From: Propionibacteriaceae bacterium P6A17
GTDB taxonomy: Bacteria; Actinomycetota; Actinomycetes; Propionibacteriales; Propionibacteriaceae
Direction of reading: 5' to 3'
Assembly: GCA_000619965.1 (NCBI GenBank)
Contig: JHVD01000003.1
Location: forward strand, 1 to 64,000
Length of the DNA stretch: 64,000 nt
A program made the translations under genes and the position numbers. The notes under the pieces were generated by a model. The model was given only the letters and a program-made list of their open reading frames with translations, had not been told where the DNA came from and made no database searches. How positions within the stretch are numbered: the first letter of the stretch is position 1; the number at the start of each line of letters is the position of its first letter. Positions 8,069 through 16,626 of the stretch are shown here, piece after piece.

Positions 8069-8151
8069 TGCGCGAGAGAGGAGTTGAACCTCCACGCCCT
8101 TGCGGGCACCGGCACCTGAAGCCGGCGCGTCTGCCATTCCGCCACTCGCGC
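8069..8151 (-). tRNA. tRNA-Leu(CAG)
   Basis: An 83-nt class II tRNA has a GCGCGAG/CTCGCGC acceptor stem with discriminator A, the D-arm TGGCGGAATGGCAGAC, the anticodon arm GCCGGC-TTCAGGT-GCCGGT giving anticodon CAG, a variable arm (CCCGCAAGGGCG) and the T-arm GAGGTTCAACTCCTC. CCA is not encoded. The prophage integrase gene begins 153 bp downstream, so the 3' part of this gene is the probable attachment site. The other attachment copy would lie outside the window, left of position 1. Confidence 0.95.
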
Positions 8152-8245
8152 ATCCGGATCACACGTGATCCGACGAGGAACTCTAGCACGCCCAAGCCCG
8201 CTAGCGGAAATCAACGCGACTCCACCTCCCGGCTACGCTGGGGCC

Positions 8246-8851
8246 ATGCGTCTGCTTCTCATCCGCCACGGGCAAACCGACTCGAACGTCAACCACCTTC
8301 TCGACACTCTCCACCCCGGCGCCCCGCTGAACGCGACCGGACTCGCGCAGGCCCAGGCCCTCGTGCAGACGTTGGCGCACGAGCCCATCGAGGCCGTCTA
8401 CGCCTCCACGCTCCCCCGCGCGCAGGAGACCGCCGCGCCGCTCGCCGCCGCACGAGGCCTCGAGGTGCAGGTCATCGACGGCCTCCAGGAGATCTCCGCG
8501 GGCGTCGAGGACATGAACTCCGACTGGCGGCGCTACGTCGAGGTGCTGAGCAGCTGGTCGCCCACCAACCTCGACGTGGGCCTCCCGGAGGGCGAGACGG
8601 CACGCGAGTTCGTCGCGCGATACTCGGGGGCGCTGCGCCAGATCGAGGCCGCGGGGCACTCCGTCGCAGCCCTCGTGAGCCACGGCGCGGCCCTGCGGAC
8701 GTGGGGCCTCGTCGTGTGCCCCTCGGCGCCCCTGGACGTGGCAAGACCCCTCGAGAACACCGAATGGCTGGAGCTCGAGGGGTCTTCCGACGAGGGCTGG
8801 CGGCTCACGCGCTGGGCCGGGGTCCCCGTCGACGAGGTACGCCCGGCCTGA
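8246..8851 (+). CDS. histidine phosphatase family protein (phosphoglycerate mutase-like)
   Basis: The 201-aa protein begins MRLLLIRHGQTDSN, with the RHG motif that carries the phosphorylated histidine, then VYASTLPRAQETA, the acidic region PEGETAREF, and VSHGAALRTW with the second catalytic histidine. The substrate cannot be told from sequence: these enzymes range from phosphoglycerate mutases to broad phosphatases. The ATG at 8246 is 6 nt after a TACGCT -10 box (8234-8239), so it is probably leaderless. An in-frame start further upstream would run back towards the tRNA gene and is rejected. It is the first chromosomal gene after the integration site. Confidence 0.85.
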   Translation: MRLLLIRHGQTDSNVNHLLDTLHPGAPLNATGLAQAQALVQTLAHEPIEAVYASTLPRAQETAAPLAAARGLEVQVIDGLQEISAGVEDMNSDWRRYVEVLSSWSPTNLDVGLPEGETAREFVARYSGALRQIEAAGHSVAALVSHGAALRTWGLVVCPSAPLDVARPLENTEWLELEGSSDEGWRLTRWAGVPVDEVRPA

Positions 8852-8869
8852 CGCGCCCGCGCCGGCGCC

Positions 8870-9853
8870 TCAGAGCTTGACGGGGCGGCCCTCCTTGGCG
8901 GAGACGGTGGCCGCGTCGGCGACCTTGAGTGCCTCGACCCCGTCGTGCACGTTCGGCACCACCGAGCCGTCGGCGAGCACCGCGTCGATGAAGGCGCTGA
9001 GCTCGAGGCGGTAGGCGTCGACGTAGCGGTCGAGGAAGAAGTCGAGGATGGGGCCGCGGGCCTCGGTGACGTCGGCGGAGGCCTTGCGGACGGCCGTCGA
9101 GGTGAGGTTGTCGGCGGTGAGTGCGCCGGCGGAGCCGAAGGCCTCCATGCGCTGGTCGTAGCCGTAGACGCAGGTGCGGGAGTTGACGATGGTGCCGACG
9201 CGCCCGTCGGCGGCACGCAGCACGACGACGGCCTGGTCGAAGTCGCCGGCCTCCGCGATCTCGGGCAGGGAGTTGCTGCCGAACGCGGACACCTCGACGA
9301 TGTCGCCCAGGAAGTGCCGGACCATGTCGAAGTCGTGGATGGTCATGTCGCGGAAGATTCCGCCGGAGCCGGCGACGTAGCCCGCCGGCGGCGCTGCGGG
9401 GTCGCGCGAGATCACGGTGAACTGCTGCAGCTCGCCGATCTCACCGGCGGCGACGCGGGCGTGCACGTCGGCGAAGGTGGGGTCGAAGCGACGGTTGAAA
9501 CCGATCATGACGCGGTCCGCCTCAGCGCCGAGCTCGTCGCGGCAGCGCTCCGCCTCGGCGAGGTCGAGCGCGACGGGCTTCTCGCACAGCACCCGCTTGC
9601 CCGCGCGCACCGCGCCGAGGATGTGCTCGACGTGCAACGGCGTCGGCGAGCCGATGATGACCGCATCCACGTTGGAGGCGAACACCTCGTCGGCCTCGAG
9701 CACGTACGGCACGCCATACTGGCCTGCGAGCTTCTTCGCGTTGTCCTCGAACGGGTCGCAGATAAGCGCCAGCTCGGCCTGCGGGTGGGACGCGACGGCG
9801 CGCGCGTGGACTTGGCCGATTCGGCCGGCGCCGATGACTGCGAAACGGATCAT
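8870..9853 (-). CDS. iolG: inositol 2-dehydrogenase
   Basis: This enzyme oxidises myo-inositol to scyllo-inosose with NAD+, the first step of inositol catabolism. The 327-aa protein has an N-terminal Rossmann fold (VIGAGRIGQVHARAV), the catalytic-lysine motif CEKPVALDL, and GGIFRDMTIHDFDMVRHFLG, which contains the Asp/His pair typical of the GFO/IDH/MocA family. The start is set by GAAGGAG 5 nt before the ATG at 9853; a GTG two codons upstream would overlap that site. It is divergent from iolE across a 213-bp region holding two operator-like sites. It could be a related polyol dehydrogenase, but the surrounding iol genes support IolG. Confidence 0.88.
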   Translation of the reverse strand: MIRFAVIGAGRIGQVHARAVASHPQAELALICDPFEDNAKKLAGQYGVPYVLEADEVFASNVDAVIIGSPTPLHVEHILGAVRAGKRVLCEKPVALDLAEAERCRDELGAEADRVMIGFNRRFDPTFADVHARVAAGEIGELQQFTVISRDPAAPPAGYVAGSGGIFRDMTIHDFDMVRHFLGDIVEVSAFGSNSLPEIAEAGDFDQAVVVLRAADGRVGTIVNSRTCVYGYDQRMEAFGSAGALTADNLTSTAVRKASADVTEARGPILDFFLDRYVDAYRLELSAFIDAVLADGSVVPNVHDGVEALKVADAATVSAKEGRPVKL

Positions 9854-9885
9854 GGTCACTCCTTCGGCGCACCAGCGCGCCCTCG

Positions 9886-9901
9886 TATGTCAGTACAAAA
9901 G
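9886..9901. promoter_or_regulatory. candidate IolR (GntR) operator upstream of iolG
   Basis: The site reads TATGTCAGTACAAAAG and matches TATGTCAAGACAAAG upstream of iolC in nearly every position. It is part of a larger imperfect palindrome (GTACA...TGTAC at 9893-9908). It lies about 35 bp upstream of the iolG start. Binding by the GntR regulator at 16627-17370 is inference from the recurrence of the motif in the inositol cluster. Confidence 0.5.
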
Positions 9902-9985
9902 AGTGTACTCGGTGGATTCTTCGTGCGCCACACCCCTGTCGGATTGCCGCCCGACGGTTTCCGACCCCCGGCCTCGCGATTTCAC

Positions 9986-10001
9986 CTTTGATAGGACATA
10001 C
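9986..10001. promoter_or_regulatory. candidate IolR operator upstream of iolE
   Basis: CTTTGATAGGACATAC reads on the minus strand as GTATGTCCTATCAAAG, sharing TATGTC-N4-CAAAG with the iolC site. It lies about 65 bp before the iolE start in the iolG-iolE divergent region. Confidence 0.45.
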
Positions 10002-10066
10002 TGGAGGCAACGCGACCGACGCGGGTGTACCGCGCGCGACAACGACGCGAACGCAAGGAGAAGTCA

Positions 10067-10927
10067 ATGAAGATTGCAGGCGCACCGATCAGCTGGGGCG
10101 TGTGCGAGGTGCCGGGCTGGGGCTACCAGATGTCCCCCGAGCGCGTCCTCACCGAGATGAAGGAAATCGGCCTCACCGCCACCGAGTTCGGCCCCGCGGG
10201 TTGGCTCCCGATCGATGCCGCCGAGCGCGCCGCGGCCATCGCGCCGTTCGGCCTGAAGCCCGTCGGCTCGTTCTTCCTCGCCGTCATGCACGACCCCGAG
10301 GTGGACCCGATCCCCGCCGTCGAGAAGGAGCTCGACGCGTTCGAGGCAGCCGGTGGCGAGTTCCTCGTCCTGGCCGCCGACTCCGGCCGCGACGGCTACG
10401 ACGACCGCCCCGTCCTCGACGAGCAGGGCTGGGCGACGCTGTTCGCCAACCTCACCCGCATCACCGAGGTGTGCGCGGCCCGCGGCGTCACCGCCGTCCT
10501 CCACCCGCACTGGGGCACGATGGTGCAGAACGTCGACGAGGTCGAGCGCGTCCTCGACCACTCCACCGTCGGGCTGTGCCTCGACACGGGCCACCTCACC
10601 GCCGGAGGCGCCGACGTCGTCGAGCTCGTCCGCAAGTACGCCTCCCGAGTGGGCATCGTCCACGCCAAGGACGTCCGCGCCGACCTCGCCGCCAAGCTCC
10701 TCCCGGGCGAACTCACCTGGTCGGAGGCCATCAAGGCCGGCATCTTCACCCCGATCGGCGAGGGCGACATCGACTTCGCCCAGATCGTGAAGCTCCTCGA
10801 CGAGGCCGGCTTCGACGGCTACTACGTGCTCGAGCAGGACAACATGCTCGACGAGGAGCCCCCGGCCGACGGCGGCCCCATCGTCAACGCCCGCAAGTCG
10901 CTCGAGGCGCTCGCCGCACTCGCCTGA
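10067..10927 (+). CDS. iolE: IolE-like inosose dehydratase (sugar isomerase/epimerase TIM barrel)
   Basis: The 286-aa protein starts MKIAGAPISWGVCEVPGWGY, characteristic of the IolE/IolI branch of xylose-isomerase-like TIM barrels. Metal-site elements are VLHPHWGTMV, CLDTGHLTAGG, GIVHAKDV and the C-terminal GEGDIDF. IolE dehydrates scyllo-inosose to 3D-trihydroxycyclohexanedione, the substrate of IolD. The related inosose isomerase IolI shares the fold, so IolI cannot be fully excluded; only one such gene is visible here. AAGGAG precedes the ATG. A 42-bp perfect palindrome follows the gene. Confidence 0.8.
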   Translation: MKIAGAPISWGVCEVPGWGYQMSPERVLTEMKEIGLTATEFGPAGWLPIDAAERAAAIAPFGLKPVGSFFLAVMHDPEVDPIPAVEKELDAFEAAGGEFLVLAADSGRDGYDDRPVLDEQGWATLFANLTRITEVCAARGVTAVLHPHWGTMVQNVDEVERVLDHSTVGLCLDTGHLTAGGADVVELVRKYASRVGIVHAKDVRADLAAKLLPGELTWSEAIKAGIFTPIGEGDIDFAQIVKLLDEAGFDGYYVLEQDNMLDEEPPADGGPIVNARKSLEALAALA

Positions 10928-10941
10928 CCAGCCCAAACGGA

Positions 10942-10983
10942 CGCTGGAGGGGGGCTCGCCTGCAGGCGAGCCCCCCTCCAGCG
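10942..10983. terminator. 42-bp perfect palindrome between convergent iolE and iolA
   Basis: Twenty-one bases (10942-10962) are followed directly by their exact reverse complement (10963-10983), with no spacer. The flanking CAAACG/CGTTTG extends the symmetry. It sits between the convergent iolE and iolA genes, so it can act as a bidirectional terminator. Two copies of GCCCACGTCGGACC follow at 11031-11044 and 11055-11068; I see nothing else in the rest of the 213-bp gap. Confidence 0.7.
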
Positions 10984-11140
10984 TTTGGTGTCGCCACGAC
11001 GCCCGACGCCAGCCGGCAGCCAAGCCGAGGGCCCACGTCGGACCCCCTGCTCCGGCCCACGTCGGACCCCGGCTCCGACGCCCCGCCTCACCTCACCCCG
11101 CCCGAGGGCGGCGGCGAGGAGGCAGGGCGCCTCCGGGAGG

Positions 11141-12652
11141 TCAGCGGTCCTTGGTGGCGACGAAGTCGAGCCCGACGTGCTCGTCGGCCTTGCCGGCCCA
11201 GCGGGTGGTGATGACCTTCTGCTTCGTGTAGAAGTTGACGCCCTCCTGGCCGTGCATCTTCACGTCGCCGTACAGCGAGCCCTTCCAGCCGCCGAACGAG
11301 TAGTAGCCCACGGGCACCGGGATCGGCACGTTGATGCCCACCATGCCGGCCTCGGCGTCGAGCTCGAAGCGGCGGGCGACGTCGCCGGACTCGGTGAAGA
11401 TCGCGGAGCCGTTGCCGAACTCGCTGGCGTTGACGATCGCGATGGCTTCCTCGTAGGAGTCCGCACGCACGACGACGAGCACCGGCCCGAACACCTCCTG
11501 GCAGTACACCTTGGTCTCGAGCGGCACGTTGTCGAGGATCGTCGGGCCGAGCCAGTTGCCTCCGGCGAACTGCTCGTCGGGATGCTGGAAGGAGCGACCG
11601 TCCAGGACGACGCGTGCCCCTGCCGCCTCCGCCTCATCGATCCACGAGACGATGCGCTGCTTCGAGGCGGACGAGATGACCGGCCCCAACTCGGAGGCGG
11701 GGTCCTCCCCGGGCCCGACGACGAGCGCCTCGGCGCGGGCCTTGACCTTCTCGATCAGCGGGTCGGCGGCACCGCCCACGGCGACGACCACCGGCAGCGC
11801 CATGCAGCGCTGGCCCGCGGCACCGAAGGCGCCGGAGACGATGTGCTTGGCGGCGAAATCGAGGTTGGCGTCGGGCATGACGATCGCATGATTGTTGGCG
11901 CCGCCGAGCGCCTGGTAGCGCTTCCCGGACTTCGCGCAGCCCTCGGCGATGATCCGCGCCACCGGCGTCGAGCCGACGAACGAGATCGCGTCGATGCCGT
12001 CGGAGGCGAGCATCTGCTCCACGACCTGCCGATCGCCGGTGACCACCTGGAAGAGCCCGTCGGGCAGCCCCGCCTCCTGGTACATCCGCGCGACGGTCAG
12101 CGACACCGTCGGCACCGGGGTCGCGGGCTTCAGCACGACGGCGTTGCCGGTGGCGAGCGCCATCGGGTGCATCCACATCGGCACCATCATCGGGAAGTTG
12201 AACGGGCAGATGCAGCCGACGACGCCCACCGGCTGGCGGATGGTGTGGATGTCGACGCCCGTGGAGGCGCCCGAGGTGTAGTCGCCCTTGAGCGCGTTGT
12301 GGATGCCGCAGGCGAACTCGACGATCTCCAGTCCGCGAGCGATCTCGCCGAGCGCATCGCCGTGGGTCTTGCCTCCCTCCTTCACGATGATCGCGGCGAG
12401 CTCGTCCTGACGCTCCACCATGAGGTTGCGGAAGTTGAACATGATCGCGGTGCGCTTCGCGAGCGACATCGCCGCCCACTCCTTCTGCGCCCGACGCGCG
12501 CCCTGGATGGCGCGCTCGACGAGCTCGGGGCTCGCCTCGGCGACGCCACCGATGACCTTGCCCGTCGTCGGGGAGTCGATGTCGATGATCGGCACACCCT
12601 CCTCGACGACCGTCTGGCCGTCGATCCAGTGCTGCATGGTGAGTTCGGACAT
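11141..12652 (-). CDS. iolA: methylmalonate-semialdehyde dehydrogenase (CoA-acylating)
   Basis: This last step of inositol breakdown converts malonic (or methylmalonic) semialdehyde to acetyl-CoA (or propionyl-CoA) with CoA and NAD+. The 503-aa protein has the aldehyde dehydrogenase features CPFNFPMMVPMWM, SFVGSTPVARII, the catalytic cysteine in FGAAGQRCMALP, and EVFGPVLVVV. The QRCMAL context is typical of the MmsA/IolA type, which lacks the usual general-base glutamate. AAGGAG precedes the ATG. It is the last gene of the minus-strand iolC-iolB-iolD-iolA run, 15 nt after iolD. Confidence 0.92.
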   Translation of the reverse strand: MSELTMQHWIDGQTVVEEGVPIIDIDSPTTGKVIGGVAEASPELVERAIQGARRAQKEWAAMSLAKRTAIMFNFRNLMVERQDELAAIIVKEGGKTHGDALGEIARGLEIVEFACGIHNALKGDYTSGASTGVDIHTIRQPVGVVGCICPFNFPMMVPMWMHPMALATGNAVVLKPATPVPTVSLTVARMYQEAGLPDGLFQVVTGDRQVVEQMLASDGIDAISFVGSTPVARIIAEGCAKSGKRYQALGGANNHAIVMPDANLDFAAKHIVSGAFGAAGQRCMALPVVVAVGGAADPLIEKVKARAEALVVGPGEDPASELGPVISSASKQRIVSWIDEAEAAGARVVLDGRSFQHPDEQFAGGNWLGPTILDNVPLETKVYCQEVFGPVLVVVRADSYEEAIAIVNASEFGNGSAIFTESGDVARRFELDAEAGMVGINVPIPVPVGYYSFGGWKGSLYGDVKMHGQEGVNFYTKQKVITTRWAGKADEHVGLDFVATKDR

Positions 12653-12667
12653 GTGTGTGGCTCCTTA

Positions 12668-14578
12668 TCAGAAGAATCGACGCTGGGCCTTCACGGCCTC
12701 GGCGTACTCGATGTAGGCGGTCTGGGTGGATTCGAGGCGCGAGACGGGCGCGACGGGCACGTCCCACCAGCTCGTGCCCGGCGGGTTGGGCCCGTAGAGG
12801 TCGGTCTCGATGTGGATCATCGTCGTGCGGGGGGCGGCCACGGCCTGCGCGTAGGCGGCGCGGAACTCGTCGATGGACGACACCTCGATCACGTCGATCC
12901 CCCACGAGCGGGCGTTCGCCGCGATGTCGACGGGCAGCACCTCGTCGGTGACGTGACCCTGCTCGTCGCGCATCCGGAACTTCGTGCCGAAGCGCTGCGA
13001 GCCGTGCGACTCCGACAGGGCCCCGATGGAGGCGAAGCCGTGGTTCTGCAGCAGGACGAAGATCACCTTCTCGCGCTGCTGCACGATCGTGGCGAGCTCC
13101 ATGGGCAGCATCTGGTAGGTGCCGTCGCCGACGATGGCCACCACCTCCGACGTGGGCCGCGCCATCTTCACGCCCAGCGCCGCCGGGATCTCGTAGCCCA
13201 TCGTCGAGAACGCGTACTCGACGTGGTACTCGCCCGGGCTGCCTGCCCGCCACAGGCACTGCAGGTCGCCGGGCATGGAGCCGGCGGCGTTGATGAGCAC
13301 GTCGCCCGGGCCCATGAGCTCGTTGAGGGCGCCGAACACCTCGGTCTGCGCCGGCAGCGGCCCGTGGCCCAGGTGGTAGCACTCGTCGGTGGCCTTCTGC
13401 CACTTGGCCACCTCGTCGACGATCCGCGAGGCCCACGCCTCGTCGACGCGGTACCCGTCGAGCGCGGCGGTGAGTGCGCGCAGGGTCTCGCGGGCATCCC
13501 CGACGACCATCTCGGCTCCCTGCTTGGCTGCGTCGAAGGCGGCGACGTTGATGTTCACGAACCGCACGTCGGGGTTCTTGAACTGCGTCTGGGAGGCGGT
13601 GGTGAAGTCGGAGTAGCGGGTGCCGATGCCGATGACGAGGTCGGCCTCGTCGGCGAGGGCGTTGGCGGAGCCGGCACCCGTCGCGCCGACGCCGCCGACG
13701 GCCTGCGGGTGGTCCCAGTTGATCGCTCCCTTGCCGGCCTGCGTGTCGGCGACGGGGATGCCGGTGGCCGCGGCGAACGCGCGCAGCTCGTCGGAGGCAC
13801 CCGAGTAGATGGTGCCGCCGCCGGAGATGACCAGGGGCTTGGCCGCGCCGCGGATCGCCTCCACCGCGCGGGCCAGGGCGGCCTCGTCGGGGCGGATGCG
13901 GGCGACGTGCCACACCTTCTTGGCGAAGAAGTGCAGCGGCCAGTCGTACGCCTCGGCCTGCACGTCCTCCGGGAGGCACACGACGGCCGCGCCGGTGTCG
14001 GCCGGGTCGGTGAGGACGCGCATGGCGCGCGGGAGCGCCACCATGAGCTGCTCAGGCCGGTTGACCCGATCCCAGAAGCGCGAGACGGGCCGGAAGGCGT
14101 CGTTAACGCTCACGTCGGGGTTGGTCGGGTCCTCGAGCTGCTGCAGCACCGGGTCGGGGGCGCGGTTCGCGAAGATGTCGGAGGGGAACAGCAGGACGGG
14201 CACGCGGTTGGTCGTGGCGAGCGCGGCGCCGGTGACCATGTTGAGCGCGCCGGGGCCGATCGACGACGTGACGGCGAGCGTCTGGAGCCGGCCGGTGGCC
14301 TTCGCGTAGGCGGCAGCGACGTGCACCATGCCCTGCTCGTTGCGGCCGTGCCAGAACTCGACGCGGTCCTCGCCCTCGTCGGGCGCGACCTCGTTCTGCA
14401 GGAGCGCCTGCCCGAGGCCGGCGACGTTGCCGTGGCCGAAGATGCCGAACACGCCGCGGATGAAGCGCTGTTCGACGCCGTCGCGCTCCGTGTACTGCTG
14501 GGAGAGGTAGCGCACGACGGCCTGGCCGACGGTGAGCCGGATGGTGCCCTCGGGCGGGGTGGCGGGCAGGTGGATCAT
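12668..14578 (-). CDS. iolD: 3D-(3,5/4)-trihydroxycyclohexane-1,2-dione acylhydrolase
   Basis: This thiamine-diphosphate enzyme opens the inositol ring to give 5-deoxy-glucuronate. The 636-aa protein shows the three-part ThDP fold: an N-terminal PYR domain (FGHGNVAGLG, then a region with EQGMVHVAAAYAKATGR, the catalytic-glutamate region), a central domain (ISGGGTIYSG) and a C-terminal PP domain with the binding motif GDGTYQMLPMELATIVQ. Its ATG directly abuts the iolB stop codon (TGAATG). Length and order match iol operons of other actinobacteria. Confidence 0.93.
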   Translation of the reverse strand: MIHLPATPPEGTIRLTVGQAVVRYLSQQYTERDGVEQRFIRGVFGIFGHGNVAGLGQALLQNEVAPDEGEDRVEFWHGRNEQGMVHVAAAYAKATGRLQTLAVTSSIGPGALNMVTGAALATTNRVPVLLFPSDIFANRAPDPVLQQLEDPTNPDVSVNDAFRPVSRFWDRVNRPEQLMVALPRAMRVLTDPADTGAAVVCLPEDVQAEAYDWPLHFFAKKVWHVARIRPDEAALARAVEAIRGAAKPLVISGGGTIYSGASDELRAFAAATGIPVADTQAGKGAINWDHPQAVGGVGATGAGSANALADEADLVIGIGTRYSDFTTASQTQFKNPDVRFVNINVAAFDAAKQGAEMVVGDARETLRALTAALDGYRVDEAWASRIVDEVAKWQKATDECYHLGHGPLPAQTEVFGALNELMGPGDVLINAAGSMPGDLQCLWRAGSPGEYHVEYAFSTMGYEIPAALGVKMARPTSEVVAIVGDGTYQMLPMELATIVQQREKVIFVLLQNHGFASIGALSESHGSQRFGTKFRMRDEQGHVTDEVLPVDIAANARSWGIDVIEVSSIDEFRAAYAQAVAAPRTTMIHIETDLYGPNPPGTSWWDVPVAPVSRLESTQTAYIEYAEAVKAQRRFF

Positions 14579-15445
14579 TCAGTGCTCCTTCGGGTCGAGC
14601 GGCAGGCGGGGGTCGGTCTGGGCCTCGTCCCAGGTGCCGCGCAGCCAGCCGTAGCAGGGGTCGTCGGTGGAGAGCCAGGTGGAGTCGCCGGGCCCGGCCA
14701 TCACGTTGAGGTAGTAGAGGTTGTAGCCGGGGGCGGCGACGCAGGGGCCGTGATAGCCGTGCGGGACGAGGGCCACGTCGCCGTTGCCGACGCGCAGGGC
14801 GACGTCGATGGGCCGCTCGGGCGTGCCGTAGGTGGAGTGGAAGGCCATGCCGGGGCCGTGCTCGTCGGGCTCGATCTCGAAGTAGTAGATCTCCTCCAGC
14901 TCGCGCTCGTACTCGCTGTCTTCGTCGTGCTTGTGCGGGGGGTAGCTGGACCAGTTGCCGCCCGGGGTGATGACCTCCGTGACGAGCAGCCGCGACGTGT
15001 GCAGCGCGTTGCCGATGGCGTAGTTGGACACCTGGCGGCTCATCACGCCGGAGCCTCGGATGCCGACGGTGACCTCGTCGGCCGGGCAGTGGCGCACGGC
15101 AAGTTGCTCCGCAGCCACGCAGTATGGCAGCGCGAAGCGCCCGTCGCGGGTGGCGACGATCACCGCGCGCACGCCGCTGGGCAGGTAGAGGTAGTCGGTG
15201 GTCTCGCCCCAGATGGTGCGTCGGCCGTGCAGTTCGTGGACGGCGCCGTCCACCTCGACGGTGCACCCTCCGGCGAGCGGGAGCACCAGGTACTCGTGCT
15301 CGGCGGTGTCGAGTTCGTGGCGTTGGCCGGCGGCGAGCGAGACGACGGTGAGTCCGGACCAGCGCCAGCCGGCGCGCTGGGGGCTGACGTCGACGTCGAC
15401 GACCCCGTTGGCCGTCGACCCTGCGGGCAGTACGTGTTCGGTCAT
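14579..15445 (-). CDS. iolB: 5-deoxy-glucuronate isomerase
   Basis: IolB converts 5-deoxy-glucuronate to 5-dehydro-2-deoxy-gluconate. The 288-aa bicupin has the metal-site elements SSYPPHKHDEDSEYERELEE (His and Glu ligands) and VALVPHGYHGPCVAAPGYNL, and a C-terminal WLRGTWDEAQTDPRLPL. Its ATG overlaps the iolC stop codon (ATGA), so the two genes are coupled. Length is normal. Confidence 0.92.
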   Translation of the reverse strand: MTEHVLPAGSTANGVVDVDVSPQRAGWRWSGLTVVSLAAGQRHELDTAEHEYLVLPLAGGCTVEVDGAVHELHGRRTIWGETTDYLYLPSGVRAVIVATRDGRFALPYCVAAEQLAVRHCPADEVTVGIRGSGVMSRQVSNYAIGNALHTSRLLVTEVITPGGNWSSYPPHKHDEDSEYERELEEIYYFEIEPDEHGPGMAFHSTYGTPERPIDVALRVGNGDVALVPHGYHGPCVAAPGYNLYYLNVMAGPGDSTWLSTDDPCYGWLRGTWDEAQTDPRLPLDPKEH

Positions 15446-16491
15446 GGGGTTCCTCCCTTAGGGTGTGGGGCTGCGGTGTCGTCGGGGGCGGGCAGGGCGC
15501 CGTCGGCGCCGAGGGGGACGCGGGTGAGTGGCTGGGGCTGGTTGCGCAGCGTGCGCACGAGCTCGGGCAGCGTCGGCATCGCCGTCGAGCACTCGAGCCG
15601 GGAGGCCACGAGCGCGCCGGCGGCGGACGCGGCGGCCAGGATCTCGCCGCGGTCCCAGCCGTGCACGAGCCCGTGGCACAGCGCGCCACCGAAGGCGTCG
15701 CCGGAGCCGAGGCCGTTCAGGATCTCGACCTTCGTCGCGGGGATCTGGAGGAGCTCGTCGTGGGTCATCATCCATGCCCCGCGCGGCCCGTCCTTGACGA
15801 CGGCCATCTCGAGCCCGAGCGCCAGCAGCGCACGGGCGGCACGCACCGGGTCGGACTCCCCGACGGCGACCTGGCACTCCTGCACGTTGCCGACGGCGAT
15901 CGTCGCGTGGGCCAGCGCGGCGTGGAGGCGTTCGCGGGCGTCGGCGGGCCGACGCCAGAAGCGCTCGCGGTAGTCGAGATCGATGATGGTGTGCTCGCGG
16001 CGGCCGCGCTCCTCCAGCGCCGCGAAGTGGGTCTCGCAGCTCTGGTCGGTGGAGAAGCCGGTGCCTGTCACCCAGAACACCTTGCAGTTGCGGATCTCCT
16101 CCAGCGGCAGGTCGTCGGTGGTGAGCAGCATGTCGGGTGCGACGGGGCGTCGGTAGAAGTAGAGCGGGAAGTTGTCGGGAGGGAAGATCTCGCAGAAGGT
16201 GACGGGCGTGTTGTGCCCGTCGAGCACCTTGACGTGGTCCTCGAACACGCCGAGCCTTCCGAGCTCGCGGCGGCAGAAGCGCCCGAACGGATCCCTGCCC
16301 ACGGCGGTGATGACCGCCGACGACGACCCCAGCCGGGCCGCGGAGACGGCGACGTTCGTCGGGCTGCCGCCCAGGAACTTGCCGAAGGCCTCGACGTCCT
16401 GGAGGCCGATGCCGGGCTGCAGGGGGTAGATGTCGACCCCGATGCGCCCCATGGTGAGCACATCGAGCGTCGTGACAGTGAACAGTCCCAT
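15442..16491 (-). CDS. iolC: 5-dehydro-2-deoxygluconokinase
   Basis: This PfkB-type kinase phosphorylates 5-dehydro-2-deoxy-gluconate. The 349-aa protein has the substrate region MGRIGVDIYPLQPGIGLQDV, the first PfkB signature around LGGSPTNVAVSAARLG and the second around NGLGSGDAFGGALCHGLVHG, with the catalytic Asp. The start is set by GAAGGAG about 8 nt before the ATG. It is the first gene of the minus-strand operon iolC-iolB-iolD-iolA and is divergent from the GntR regulator. No iolJ aldolase follows, so that activity must be encoded elsewhere. Confidence 0.9.
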   Translation of the reverse strand: MGLFTVTTLDVLTMGRIGVDIYPLQPGIGLQDVEAFGKFLGGSPTNVAVSAARLGSSSAVITAVGRDPFGRFCRRELGRLGVFEDHVKVLDGHNTPVTFCEIFPPDNFPLYFYRRPVAPDMLLTTDDLPLEEIRNCKVFWVTGTGFSTDQSCETHFAALEERGRREHTIIDLDYRERFWRRPADARERLHAALAHATIAVGNVQECQVAVGESDPVRAARALLALGLEMAVVKDGPRGAWMMTHDELLQIPATKVEILNGLGSGDAFGGALCHGLVHGWDRGEILAAASAAGALVASRLECSTAMPTLPELVRTLRNQPQPLTRVPLGADGALPAPDDTAAPHPKGGTP

Positions 16492-16541
16492 CGCACCCGC
16501 TCCTTCGAGGTCTCGTGGTCCATCCTAGACCCGCCGACGCA

Positions 16542-16556
16542 TATGTCAAGACAAAG
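16542..16556. promoter_or_regulatory. candidate IolR operator between iolC and the GntR regulator
   Basis: TATGTCAAGACAAAG is followed by TGAACTTTC, giving an AAAGT...ACTTT symmetry. It matches the sites at 9886-9901 and 9986-10001. It lies about 50 bp upstream of iolC and 70 bp upstream of the regulator, so it could control both divergent genes. Confidence 0.5.
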
Positions 16557-16626
16557 TGAACTTTCTCTGGCGACAATCGTCCCAAAGGCCATACAATTGC
16601 AGACACGACGAGGTGGGAGGCCCAAC

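Noticed and set aside
10985-15973. A 1,662-residue plus-strand reading frame across the iol operon
   Set aside because: It is antisense to iolA, iolD, iolB and iolC, is Val/Asp/Gly/Arg/His-rich without domains, and results from the high-GC codon bias of the real minus-strand genes.
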